From the NCBI GenBank assembly GCA_024278345.1, contig JAJRTK010000390.1, forward strand, positions 1-14,017: a stretch of 14,017 nt of DNA. The letters run 5' to 3'. The notes beneath the pieces are model-generated. The model had not been told where the DNA came from, ran no database searches, and saw only the letters and a list, made by a program, of their open reading frames with translations. This document shows, piece by piece, positions 7,155 to 14,017 of this stretch. Numbering within the stretch: position 1 is the stretch's first letter; every line of letters begins with the position of its first letter. Made by a program: the position numbers and the translations under genes. Source of the DNA: a bacterium (GTDB lineage: Bacteria; CSSED10-310; JAJRTK01).

Positions 7155-8460
7155 CGCTGAGCTCCCTTTGTGGACTGCCGTCTCGGAAAGAGTGGCGCCA
7201 AGAACCAACGTTTCTTTGCCCTTGGGGGAAAAGCTGACTGTCCACATAAAGCAGACGGACGCGAGCATCTTCCAGTGCTGGGTCGAGTTCCAGTGCGCGG
7301 GCGAAGCGGATCCGCGCTCGCTCGAAGTCGCTATCGAGCATGCGAATAATGCCGATAAGATGATGTGCATCGGCGAAGTCGGGTTTGATCTTGAGGGCGG
7401 TTTTCGCTGCGGAAAGGGCCTTGCCATAGCGCCGAAGGGTAAAATAACTGGTGGCTAGCTTGTAGCGTAAGAAAGGATTCCTCTTTTGGCGCTTGAGGGC
7501 GGTTTGAAAAAGCTTGATGGCTTCATCGAACCGTTTTTGGCTGAAATAGAGGTTGCCCAGGGCAATATAGGCCGGAGAAAACCTGGGAGCATCTTTGATC
7601 GCCCACTTGAATTCTTTTTCGGCGAGCAGCCGGCGACCTCGATGAAGGTAAGCCGTTCCCAAATTGAGCCGCGCCTTGGCAAACGTAGGCGCAATGGCCA
7701 AAGCCAGCTTGAACCGCTCGATATCTTGATCGGCGAAAACGAAAGATTTTCCTCCGTGCTCCGGCATTCCCAAGAGTGCGGCATAATCCACGCCTTCGTT
7801 GATCATGAAATGCGCAAGCCCCTCGAGATCGCTCATCACCCGCCGTGCAATCGCTTGCTGACGGGTCCTCTCCGCGAAATCCACGAAAAACAAGTCGGGT
7901 CCTTCTCGCACCACCGCACAAACATGGCCCACGTGAACAATCACACCTCCACGGCGAAGATAGCGGCGCCGTTCCGTAACGTCTACATAATAGGCTTCGA
8001 GTCCGACGGAGCGGGCCAAGGCAACAAAAAAATTGGTGAAAGAGACACAATTGGCCCTGCGTGACTCAAAAACCTCCACCGCGGTCAGGTTCACCCCCGC
8101 ATCGTAGACGACTCGAAGTGGCCCATGGACAATAGCTCGTGCCAATGCCTGGGCCTTGCCCTGGCTTGTGCGAAAGCCCGCCGTAATTCGCAGCGCAAAT
8201 CCCACCATCTCAGGAGTCGTTTCCAAGAGGTTCGGCAACCCTTTGGCCCGCTCCCCCAAGCGACGCTCCAAGATTTTTTGCCTGGCTGGAGCGCTCAAAG
8301 CCAAACGGCCCCCGGCAGCCGAAGCACAGCCCCCGAGGGCCAAGGCCATCGACCCGACAGTCAAAGAGACAAGTATCCCGGCGGCGAGAGCAGGAAAGAT
8401 CGACCCATTGCCCCGCTTTGCGTGGAGACCCCGTTTCTTTGCGTTGAGTTCCCCTCGCAT
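7105..8460 (-). CDS. lipoprotein with transglutaminase-like domain and TPR repeats
   Basis: A 451-residue protein. Residues 1-45 are a lipoprotein signal with lipobox ALGGC (Cys45). Residues about 100-200 form a transglutaminase-like papain fold with a plausible triad: Cys138 in RRANCVSFTNFFVALARSVG, His179 (or His176) in VHVGHVCAV, and Asp194 in LFFVDFA. Such domains act as proteases, transamidases or inactive binding modules. From about residue 245, at least four TPR units follow, for example KARLNLGTAYLHRGRRLLAE, PAYIALGNLYFSQKRFDEAI and ADAHHLIGIIRMLDSDFERA, which suggest a protein-binding scaffold. The frame is open to 8580, but ATG 8460 places the signal peptide correctly; its ribosome site is weak. 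It is the first gene of a minus-strand group with the membrane protein and cNMP-domain protein. Confidence 0.82.
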   Translation of the reverse strand: MRGELNAKKRGLHAKRGNGSIFPALAAGILVSLTVGSMALALGGCASAAGGRLALSAPARQKILERRLGERAKGLPNLLETTPEMVGFALRITAGFRTSQGKAQALARAIVHGPLRVVYDAGVNLTAVEVFESRRANCVSFTNFFVALARSVGLEAYYVDVTERRRYLRRGGVIVHVGHVCAVVREGPDLFFVDFAERTRQQAIARRVMSDLEGLAHFMINEGVDYAALLGMPEHGGKSFVFADQDIERFKLALAIAPTFAKARLNLGTAYLHRGRRLLAEKEFKWAIKDAPRFSPAYIALGNLYFSQKRFDEAIKLFQTALKRQKRNPFLRYKLATSYFTLRRYGKALSAAKTALKIKPDFADAHHLIGIIRMLDSDFERARIRFARALELDPALEDARVRLLYVDSQLFPQGQRNVGSWRHSFRDGSPQRELSVGQSLAESHFEHRWRR

Positions 8461-8630
8461 CAGGCGCGAGCCCGCACCCGCTGCTCGCCCGGCCACTCCC
8501 CTTGATGGAGCGCTGCCCCAAAAGCGAGGCCTCACCGAGGTTCTATGGGTGGCAATGCTCATAAAGATCCACACTCCCATGGGACCACGAAGTTCCCATT
8601 CGCTCCGAAACTCCCATCACGGATCATGAC

Positions 8631-8720
8631 TTGGCTGGCTGTGTAATCTATCATAATATGGTATTTTGGGGTTCCGAAGGTTTGGCCTAATTTGTATCTT
8701 TCTGGGGTTCGTGTTAAATA
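8631..8720 (+). promoter_or_regulatory. two candidate sigma-70-like promoters before the zinc-ribbon/CarD-like gene
   Basis: The AT-rich stretch between the divergent TPR lipoprotein and zinc-ribbon genes contains TTGGCT (8631-8636), a 17-nt spacer and TAATAT (8654-8659). It also contains TTGTAT (8692-8697), a 17-nt spacer and TAAATA (8715-8720). Both face the plus-strand cluster. The local drop in GC content supports promoter function; which one is used cannot be told. Confidence 0.35.
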
Positions 8721-8767
8721 AAGGGGTTTCTAGCGGTATGATCGCCCGCCGTGGCGAAAAAAAACCG

Positions 8768-9292
8768 ATGGCGAAAGGAAGGGAACCAGTGACCAAACCG
8801 CACGAAGTCGGAGGAGATATCGAGTCCTATTGCACCAAGTGCAGGACTGATACAGCTCACGTAATCGTTGCGCTCCTAGAAGAAAAAGCCAAGCGGGTGG
8901 TTTGCAACATCTGCAATGGCGAACACAACTACCGCGTGCCGAAAGCGCAAAGAGCCGCCATAAAAGCGGCGAAGAAAAAGAAAGCCGCCGCGAAGAGGAA
9001 AACCACCACGCGACGACGGCGAGTCGTCCCTAAAACCCCCGCGGAACAAGCCGCCGCAGATGCCTCCTCCGTGGAGGAATGGACCGCGAAGCTCCGGGAA
9101 ATCACCGAAGCTGAGATCGTGGACTACAAGCTTGATGGCATCTACCACCAAAAGGACCTCATTCAGCACCCGACCTTCGGGCTCGGCTTCATCGAAGAGG
9201 TTCAGCGCCACCGGGCTCACGTTGTCTTTCTAGAGTCAAAGAAGCTCCTTATCTGCCAAGACGCCAAGAAAAACCTGGCTTCGGCTGAATAA
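8768..9292 (+). CDS. zinc-ribbon protein with lysine-rich linker and CarD/TRCF-like C-terminus
   Basis: A 174-residue protein. The N-terminal zinc ribbon has two CxxC pairs, Cys22/Cys25 in YCTKCRTDTAHV and Cys46/Cys49 in VVCNICNGEHNYR. A very basic linker (residues about 58-90, rich in AAKKKKAAAKRK and RRRR) could bind nucleic acid. Residues about 125-170 (YHQKDLIQHPTFGLGFIEEV, then HVVFLESKKLLIC) resemble the small beta-barrel of CarD/TRCF RNA-polymerase-interacting domains. A transcription-linked role is inferred. Start alternatives are ATG 8738 and GTG 8789; the latter has AAGGAAGGG at good spacing, so the N-terminus may be seven residues shorter. The AspRS gene begins 3 nt downstream, so the two are probably an operon. 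Confidence 0.78.
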   Translation: MAKGREPVTKPHEVGGDIESYCTKCRTDTAHVIVALLEEKAKRVVCNICNGEHNYRVPKAQRAAIKAAKKKKAAAKRKTTTRRRRVVPKTPAEQAAADASSVEEWTAKLREITEAEIVDYKLDGIYHQKDLIQHPTFGLGFIEEVQRHRAHVVFLESKKLLICQDAKKNLASAE

Positions 9293-9295
9293 CCC

Positions 9296-10615
9296 GTGAC
9301 CTCCGAATCCAATCCAGCGACAAGAACATTACTCCGAGACGCCAGCCGGATGGCTGGCAAGCGGGTTGAGGTGGCGGGCTGGGTTCACCATCTGAGGAAG
9401 CTTGGCGGTATCACCTTTTTGATCTTGCGGGATCGAAGCGGCCTCTTACAGATGGTGGCACGAAGCGGGATTCCCCAGGGAGAGCTGCCTCCACCGGAGT
9501 CAGTGGTGCGTGCCGTGGGCCGATGTCTTGAAGAGGCCCGCGCTCCCGGCGGGGTCGAACTCCATATAGATCGGTTGGAGATCTTGGCTCACGCCGGGCA
9601 GCCGCTGCCAATCCATGTGGGCCAGCCGCGCACCGAGGCCCTCAATCTCGAGACAGTCCTGGATCACCGGTCGATCTCGTTGCGGGCTCCCAAGCGCCTT
9701 GCCATCTTCCGCCTCCAATCGGCGATCCTCGAATCTTTCTCGGCGGCCCTCCGGAAGATGGAATTCACGGAGATCAAGAGCTCTAAGCTTGTCTCTTCCG
9801 GCACGGAAGGCGGCAGCAATCTCTTTTATCTAGATTACTTCGGAAAAGCCGCCTTCCTTGCACAGTCTCCACAGTTTTACAAGCAAATTCTTGTGGGTAC
9901 AGGCTTGGAACGCGTTTTCGAAATCGGGCCGGTCTTCCGCGCCGAGCCCCACAATACCTCCAGGCATCTCAACGAATACACCAGCCTGGATTTTGAAATG
10001 GGATTCATCGACGACGAAAACGACGTCATGGATACCGAGGCAGAGGTCATCGGCCAAATCATCGAACACCTTGCCAACCATTGCCGCTACATCTTTGATC
10101 TATACGGCCAACAGATTCCCCAAGCGGCAGAAATCCCACGCCTTCCACTCCAAGATGCCGGCCGCATCCTCACGGAACAATTTAGCGTACAGGAGCGGAT
10201 CTTCCACGACTTGAGCCCGGCGGAAGAAAAACAGCTCTGGCAGTGGGCACGGGAAGAGCATGGTTCCGACTTTCTCTTCATTACTCGCTACCCGGCCAAG
10301 AAGCGGCCCGTCTACACGATGCCCTGCCCAGAGAACCCGACGTTGACCCGATCTTTCGATCTCTTGTTCCGCGGCCTGGAAATCACCACTGGTGGGCAAC
10401 GGATCCACGATTACCGGCAACTGGAGGACAACATGCGGAAATTCGGGCTCGATCCCGCCGATTTCAAGGACTACCTGGAGTGCTTCCGCTACGGGATGCC
10501 ACCTCACGGCGGTTTGGCCATCGGCCTTGAAAGACTGACCATGCAGCTCTTGGGGCTCGACAATGTTCGAGAAGCCTCTCTTTTTCCAAGAGACAAGGAA
10601 CGCCTGAGGCCCTGA
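9296..10615 (+). CDS. aspS: aspartyl-tRNA synthetase, archaeal/eukaryal type, probably non-discriminating
   Basis: Charges tRNA-Asp, and possibly tRNA-Asn, with aspartate. An N-terminal OB-fold (VEVAGWVHHLRKLGGITFLILRD) is followed by a class II catalytic core with motif 2, FEIGPVFRAE, then TSRHLNEYTSLDFE, and motif 3, GLAIGLERLTMQLLG. The AYLAQSPQ-like FLAQSPQFYKQ and GGQRIHDY segments are typical of AspRS/AsnRS. The bacterial insertion (GAD) domain is absent, and 439 residues is the archaeal-type length. His31 in GWVHH and Pro84 in APGG correspond, by memory of archaeal studies, to the residues found in enzymes that accept both tRNAs. The start is GTG 3 nt after the previous stop, without a clear ribosome site, suggesting coupled translation. 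Confidence 0.93.
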   Translation: MTSESNPATRTLLRDASRMAGKRVEVAGWVHHLRKLGGITFLILRDRSGLLQMVARSGIPQGELPPPESVVRAVGRCLEEARAPGGVELHIDRLEILAHAGQPLPIHVGQPRTEALNLETVLDHRSISLRAPKRLAIFRLQSAILESFSAALRKMEFTEIKSSKLVSSGTEGGSNLFYLDYFGKAAFLAQSPQFYKQILVGTGLERVFEIGPVFRAEPHNTSRHLNEYTSLDFEMGFIDDENDVMDTEAEVIGQIIEHLANHCRYIFDLYGQQIPQAAEIPRLPLQDAGRILTEQFSVQERIFHDLSPAEEKQLWQWAREEHGSDFLFITRYPAKKRPVYTMPCPENPTLTRSFDLLFRGLEITTGGQRIHDYRQLEDNMRKFGLDPADFKDYLECFRYGMPPHGGLAIGLERLTMQLLGLDNVREASLFPRDKERLRP

Positions 10616-10666
10616 CAATAACGAGGCTCCGAGGCCCCAACCCTTTTTCCGGTAGAAGGCTCAAAC

Positions 10667-11896
10667 ATGGATTCTCAACCTTCCCCCATCCCCGGCGATC
10701 ATTGGGAGACGGATCGCGCCGTCCAAAGCCTCTCCCATGCGCTGGACGGGCAACATATCCTCTTGGTCGTCACTGGCGGCATCGCGGCACTCCTATCGCC
10801 ACTCCTGGCCAGGGAGCTCCGCCGACACGGCGCCAAGGTGGAAGCGACCATGACTCGGGCGGCCAGAGAGTTCATCGGCGATCTCTGCCTGGAGTGGGCG
10901 ACGACGAATCCCGTGACAACTGGGCTCACAGGGAAAGCAGAGCAGACGCGCCTCCACGATCTCATTCTGGTTTCGCCCTGCACTCTCAACGCTGTAGGTA
11001 AAATGGCGGCGGGAATCGCCGACGACGCAGCCCTGACATCTATCGGCGCGGCTTTCGGAGCCGGAATTCCCGTTGTCATTGTTCCCACGATGCACGAAAG
11101 TCTCTGGCACAATCCCATCTTCCGGCAAAACCTCCACCAGCTTCAGAAAGCCGGTCTAATCCAAATCGTTCCGCCGCTCGTAGCAGAGGGCAAGGCGAAA
11201 TACCCGGGCCAGGATGCCGTGATCAGGGTCGTCCGTCGAGCCCTGTCCCGGTCGCCCATCAAGGGTCGCCGAATTCTTCTGACGGCAGGACCCACCCGCG
11301 GCCCCATCGACGCCGTGCGTTACATCCAGAACCGCTCCAGCGGCCGGCTTGGATGCCTTTTGGCGGCTGAGCTCGATGCCCGTGGAGCAGAGGTGACTCT
11401 CATCTACGGGCCGGGAACCGCAATCCCACCGAAGGGAGTCGAACTGGTTCCCGTGGAAACGCCTCGCCAAATGCTCGACGCCGTCCTCAGCCTTGGCCAG
11501 AAACAGCAGCCATTCGCCGCAATCTTCGCCGCCGCCGTCCTCGACTACGTGCCCACTCGCCCTCGCCAGGAAAAGCTCCCGTCAGGCGGAGAGCTCCAGG
11601 TGGAATTCCAGACCACACCAAAGATCATTCTCGAAGCAGACAAGCTTCGGCTGCCCTGGATTAAGGTCGGCTTCAAACTCGAAGCCGGCCTGAGCGACGC
11701 GGAGCTCATGGAGAGAGGCAGCGCGTTTTTGAGGCGCTCTGGCGTCGAGATCGCTGTCTGCAATCGCCTGGAAGACGTGAGCATCGACGGTCACCGGGGA
11801 GTTGTCCTCACCGCCTCTTCCCACCACTGGGCGGAAGGTCGGCAAAATCTTGTCCACGCCATTGCCGCCGCCTTGGAAGAAAAAGCGACTCACTAG
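10667..11896 (+). CDS. coaBC: bifunctional CoaBC (phosphopantothenate-cysteine ligase / decarboxylase), divergent
   Basis: Catalyses two steps of coenzyme A synthesis: joining cysteine to 4'-phosphopantothenate, then decarboxylating the product. The flavin-binding CoaC half (about 28-195) has LLVVTGGIAA, VEATMTRAAREF and AAGIADDAALT. The CoaB half (about 200-405) has LLTAGPTRGPIDAVRYIQN, SSGRLG, AAAVLDY and a lysine in EKLPSGGE. The PAMN motif of common bacterial enzymes reads PTMH (140-143), and the flap reads EGKAKYPG without the usual cysteine; both are features I associate with archaeal-type enzymes. The catalytic histidine near GHIxL in E. coli Dfp seems replaced by Lys90 in TGKAEQT. GAAGG lies seven bases before ATG 10667. 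It follows aspS by 51 nt. Confidence 0.88.
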   Translation: MDSQPSPIPGDHWETDRAVQSLSHALDGQHILLVVTGGIAALLSPLLARELRRHGAKVEATMTRAAREFIGDLCLEWATTNPVTTGLTGKAEQTRLHDLILVSPCTLNAVGKMAAGIADDAALTSIGAAFGAGIPVVIVPTMHESLWHNPIFRQNLHQLQKAGLIQIVPPLVAEGKAKYPGQDAVIRVVRRALSRSPIKGRRILLTAGPTRGPIDAVRYIQNRSSGRLGCLLAAELDARGAEVTLIYGPGTAIPPKGVELVPVETPRQMLDAVLSLGQKQQPFAAIFAAAVLDYVPTRPRQEKLPSGGELQVEFQTTPKIILEADKLRLPWIKVGFKLEAGLSDAELMERGSAFLRRSGVEIAVCNRLEDVSIDGHRGVVLTASSHHWAEGRQNLVHAIAAALEEKATH

Positions 11897-11902
11897 GCAA
11901 TT

Positions 11903-12211
11903 TTACCCTTCTGCCTCACCGGCCAGCCTCCGCCTAAGAAGCCGCACTCCCACGAACAAGAACCCGGCAAGTAGGCCCAACGCGAGGGGCGTTGACGATC
12001 CCGCCGGAGGGCTGCACCCACGGGCCAGGAAGCAGGTCAAGGCTCGATCCATGAGATTCGAGAGAGCCTCGTCGCTCTTGAGTGCCCACGGGGTTGCGCT
12101 GGCTCCGATGCCCAAGACCTGACCGCCGGCCTGGTGCTGAAAATAGAGGATCGTCCCCGTTTTTGTCGGTTCGAAGGCAATACCGCAAGGCTCTATATGC
12201 GATCCAGGGAT
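11903..12211 (-). pseudogene. 3' remnant of a gene for a membrane-anchored protein, truncated at the IS remnant
   Basis: An in-frame stretch of about 102 codons runs from the transposase stop codon (12212-12214) to TAA at 11903. The first half (EPCGIAFEPTKTGTILYF, then GQVLGIGASATPWALKSDE and ALSNLMDRAL) looks like the end of a larger globular domain. It faintly resembles C-terminal parts of dimethylformamidase-like or amidotransferase-like secreted proteins. The end, CSPPAGSS, then LALGLLAGFLFVGV and RLLRRR, has the shape of a C-terminal anchoring or sorting tail. There is no plausible start except internal TTG 12115, and no upstream half on the far side of the IS remnant, so it is called a truncated gene. 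It converges with coaBC, leaving 6 nt. Confidence 0.6.
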
Positions 12212-12840
12212 CTAGACGAGGAGGACTCCTAGAAGGGAGCCGAGCAAGGCAGTGCCGCGTTTTCGGACGTTATGAACGAACTCAAAAAAAACGAGGTAGG
12301 CAGGCAGGTGCTCCTGGGAGATACCCCGGTGCGATCGGAGCCATGAGCGCAAAAGGGACCAGAAACCCTCCATCGTATTGACATGAACCTCGCAAAACCC
12401 GCCGGCATCGTCGTCACGAGCATATTCGCCCTTGCTATGGCAGACAGTCTCATGAGCGTAACCCCAATCCTCCAAACGTGCGTAAATATCGTATTCATCG
12501 GTGTAGATGAGGGAATCAGGAGCAATAGTTTTCTTGATGATGGGCTCGATGGTGACTTGTTTGACGTTTTCCAGCATCTGGATCGAGACCTGACCGCCCC
12601 GCTCGTGCATTCCAAAGATCGGGGGCTTCTCTTTCTCCAGCGTTCCGCGGCCTCGCGCACCCTTCAGTCGACGCCTTCGACCTTCGCGCCCTTTTTTACT
12701 TCATCGCACTCCACATGACCTTTGAGCTTTACTGGTGGTCGAGCCACTTCGATCCCTATCCTGAGCTGGGCGGATCTTCCGCACGCTGTCCTTGTTTAGC
12801 CCTAATTCTCGGTGGTGCTCCAGCCCTAGGGCAATGGATC
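12212..12840 (-). pseudogene. degenerate ISXO2/IS1595-type transposase with two reading-frame lesions
   Basis: Joining three frames gives a recognisable transposase: LGLNKDSVRKIR, then AQLRIGIEVARPPVKLKGHVECDE, then KKGREGRRRLKGARGRGTLEKEKPPIFGMHERGG and onward. The first lesion is a one-base shift near 12768. The second, near 12697-12700, has lost about a dozen codons after ECDEV, where relatives continue with YV and a glycine/histidine-rich stretch. DDE residues are still visible: Asp in ECDE, Asp in IYTDEYDIY, and Glu in VNTMEGFWSLLRSWL. The C-terminal 133 codons are open from 12610, but without the first catalytic Asp no active enzyme is expected. Terminal inverted repeats were not found, so the element boundaries are unknown. 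Confidence 0.85.
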
Positions 12841-12852
12841 GAAGGCGGCGAC

Positions 12853-12925
12853 AATGGCGAGCAGCGGGCGCCGCGGGAAACTCGCGCCACAGGCGCGGGT
12901 CGAACCGATGTGAGCGGAACGCAAC
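12853..12925. repeat. dispersed hairpin repeat, copy B
   Basis: Begins with AATGGCGAGCAGCGGGCG, continues through GCCGCGGGAAA, a hairpin CTCGCGCC-ACA-GGCGCGGG (12881-12899), and ends with GAGCGGAACGCAAC (12912-12925). It shares the hairpin and 3' block with copy C and both flanks with copy A. It lies directly beside the IS remnant. Confidence 0.7.
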
Positions 12926-13150
12926 ACGAAGAAAACAAAGGGTTTGCCGACAACTCCGCCCTAAAAGGAGAGCACGAGCGAAAATTGCGCCCTGGACGGA
13001 GAGCACGATCCACTTTCAGGCAGCCATCGTTCCCAAGGAAGAGGCGCCGCGACTTTTCCGGGCATTCCGGATTGGACAGAAGACCTTTCAGAGTTTAGCA
13101 ATGAGGGTTGGACAGGCCAACCGACTGATTTTTCAAGGACATGAGAGCCC
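12926..13150. other. intergenic stretch, no gene supported
   Basis: Together with repeat copy B this makes a gene-free stretch of about 310 nt between the IS remnant and the hypothetical membrane-protein gene. Short open frames on both strands have no recognisable domain and run across the repeat. AAGGA at 13135-13139 is the likely ribosome site of the next gene. I see nothing else I can support. Confidence 0.5.
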
Positions 13151-13726
13151 ATGAACCCGACCTCCACGGAACCGCTACACTTTCCGCCTCACCCACGGCG
13201 CCGCCAAACCAGGCTGGTCCTGGGCCTTACCATCGGGCTTTCGGGCCTGATGCTGGCCATTGTCTGCAGCGCTGCCTATTTCGTTGCCCAGACCGTCTGG
13301 TCGAGCATCGCCAAAGACGTGGGCGGTCTTTTCCTTCTCATCCCGGCGGCGGCGGGACTGGGAGCCATGGCTCTGGGAGCCATCATCGCCTTGAGCGGAC
13401 GAAATGATGGAGTGACCATCTCCGAGGATGAGATCACTCTCGTCCTGGGCTGGCAGACAACCGGGATCTCCCTGGCCGGAATCCGGCGGATCTCCGCTTC
13501 CCGGGTCTCCCAGAGGCTCACGGTTCCCCGCTGGCGGCTCGACATCCTGGGCGGAACCGGCGAACAGCTCTCCCTGGAGCTGCCCCCCGGCCCCGAAGCC
13601 CCGCTCTTCGATGTTTCAGCGATTCTTCGGGCCATCCTGGAACGCGTTCCCCAGTCCCCCATCCTCTCCAAGGAAGTGGAGCTTTACCTGGAAATCGGCA
13701 AGCTGCCAGCACCGGCACCGCAGTGA
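13151..13726 (+). CDS. hypothetical membrane protein, two N-terminal helices and a PH-like domain
   Basis: A 191-residue protein I do not recognise as a named family. Two hydrophobic helices lie at about 22-52 (LVLGLTIGLSGLMLAIVCSA) and 58-83 (GGLFLLIPAAAGLGAMALGA). They are followed by a soluble domain with alternating strands: DGVTISEDEITLVLGWQTTG, ISLAGIRRISASRV, RWRLDILGG, then a final helix at LFDVSAILRAILERV. This layout resembles the two-helix plus bacterial PH-like domain seen in YdbS/YdbT-like proteins, an inference from pattern only. ATG 13151 is preceded by AAGGA about 11 bases upstream. It stands alone between a decayed region and the hairpin-rich right edge. Confidence 0.72.
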   Translation: MNPTSTEPLHFPPHPRRRQTRLVLGLTIGLSGLMLAIVCSAAYFVAQTVWSSIAKDVGGLFLLIPAAAGLGAMALGAIIALSGRNDGVTISEDEITLVLGWQTTGISLAGIRRISASRVSQRLTVPRWRLDILGGTGEQLSLELPPGPEAPLFDVSAILRAILERVPQSPILSKEVELYLEIGKLPAPAPQ

Positions 13727-13770
13727 AACGCGGGCACAGCGCCTTTCCCGCTTCTTGCCGGGCAACCGGG

Positions 13771-13830
13771 GGCGCCGCGAGAAACTCGTGCCAAAGGCAC
13801 GGGTCGATACCGCCGCGAGCGGAACACAAC
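13771..13830. repeat. dispersed hairpin repeat, copy C
   Basis: GGCGCCGCGAGAAA leads into a hairpin CTCGTGCC-AAA-GGCACGGG (13785-13803), then GTCGATACCG and the 3' block GAGCGGAACACAAC (13817-13830). Compared with copy B, the stem changes C to T on the left arm and G to A on the right arm, keeping the pair. Confidence 0.7.
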
Positions 13831-13895
13831 CCTCGCCTTGCTCTTTCGGGGCCTTGGTCATCGTTCCGGCCACCCAGTGAACTTCGGGTCCAGCC

Positions 13896-14015
13896 CCAGG
13901 GCTTCCAGCCCTGGAACCCGGCGGAGGCGGCCTCCGGACCTCCGCTGGGAGCGCCGCTCCCAGACCCACGCCAGGGAGCGCACTCATTTCCCGTTGCAAC
14001 TTGCGGGCAACGGGA
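13896..14015. repeat. cluster of four hairpins at the right edge
   Basis: Four inverted repeats follow one another in non-coding DNA. CCAGGGC-TTCCA-GCCCTGG lies at 13896-13914, CGGAGG-CGG-CCTCCG at 13922-13936, CTGGGAG-CGCCG-CTCCCAG at 13945-13963, and TCCCGTTGC paired with GCAACGGGA at 13989-14015 around a 9-nt loop. None has a T-run, so an intrinsic terminator is not shown. They could be a repeat cluster continuing past the window. Confidence 0.55.
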
Positions 14016-14017
14016 TC

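Noticed and set aside
7155-7427. N-terminal extension of the membrane protein up to 7427
   Set aside because: It overlaps the TPR-coding region of the upstream lipoprotein and is not membrane-like; TTG 7154 has a good ribosome site.
8461-8580. N-terminal extension of the transglutaminase/TPR lipoprotein to 8580
   Set aside because: It would put the lipobox cysteine at residue 85, far too deep for a signal peptide.
12701-13006. An open frame covering the IS 5' part and hairpin repeat B
   Set aside because: Only the segment with LGLNKDSVRKIR is transposase-like; the rest translates the repeat and adjacent non-coding DNA.

Overview
The window is about 14 kb of GC-rich, densely coded bacterial chromosome. 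Several proteins have lipobox-type signal peptides, which points to a Gram-negative envelope. The phylum is not clear. An archaeal/eukaryal-type aspartyl-tRNA synthetase, an archaeal-like CoaBC, a zinc-ribbon/CarD-like protein and a BRCT-MerR-TPR fusion together suggest a deep or less-studied lineage (Acidobacteriota-, Myxococcota- or NC10-like), but this is inference.

Layout: (1) 1-131 holds a 34-nt-spaced direct repeat that may be the end of an insertion sequence. (2) 159-2960 carries an FKBP-type prolyl isomerase lipoprotein (+), a propeller-like lipoprotein (-) and a glycerophosphodiester phosphodiesterase (+). (3) 8460 down to 2975 is a long minus-strand block. In transcription order it encodes a transglutaminase-like/TPR lipoprotein, an eight-helix membrane protein, a cyclic-nucleotide-binding-domain protein, a small BP74-domain secreted protein, a CDP-alcohol phosphatidyltransferase and the BRCT-MerR-TPR protein. 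The first three are close enough to be an operon, and the ribosome binding site of the third lies inside a palindrome. (4) 8768-11896 is a plus-strand housekeeping cluster: zinc-ribbon/CarD-like protein, AspRS and CoaBC. (5) 11903-14017 is a decayed accessory patch. It contains the 3' remnant of a membrane-anchored protein gene, cut off by a degenerate ISXO2/IS1595-type transposase with two reading-frame lesions, then a hypothetical two-helix membrane protein and a run of hairpins.

A dispersed hairpin repeat occurs three times (about 5498, 12853 and 13771). Two copies show a compensatory C-G to T-A change in the stem. No complete defence, CRISPR, phage or biosynthetic system was seen. The most unusual items are the covarying repeat, the Shine-Dalgarno-sequestering palindrome at 6203-6223, the BRCT-MerR-TPR fusion, the BP74-domain lipoprotein and a CoaBC that appears to lack its catalytic histidine.
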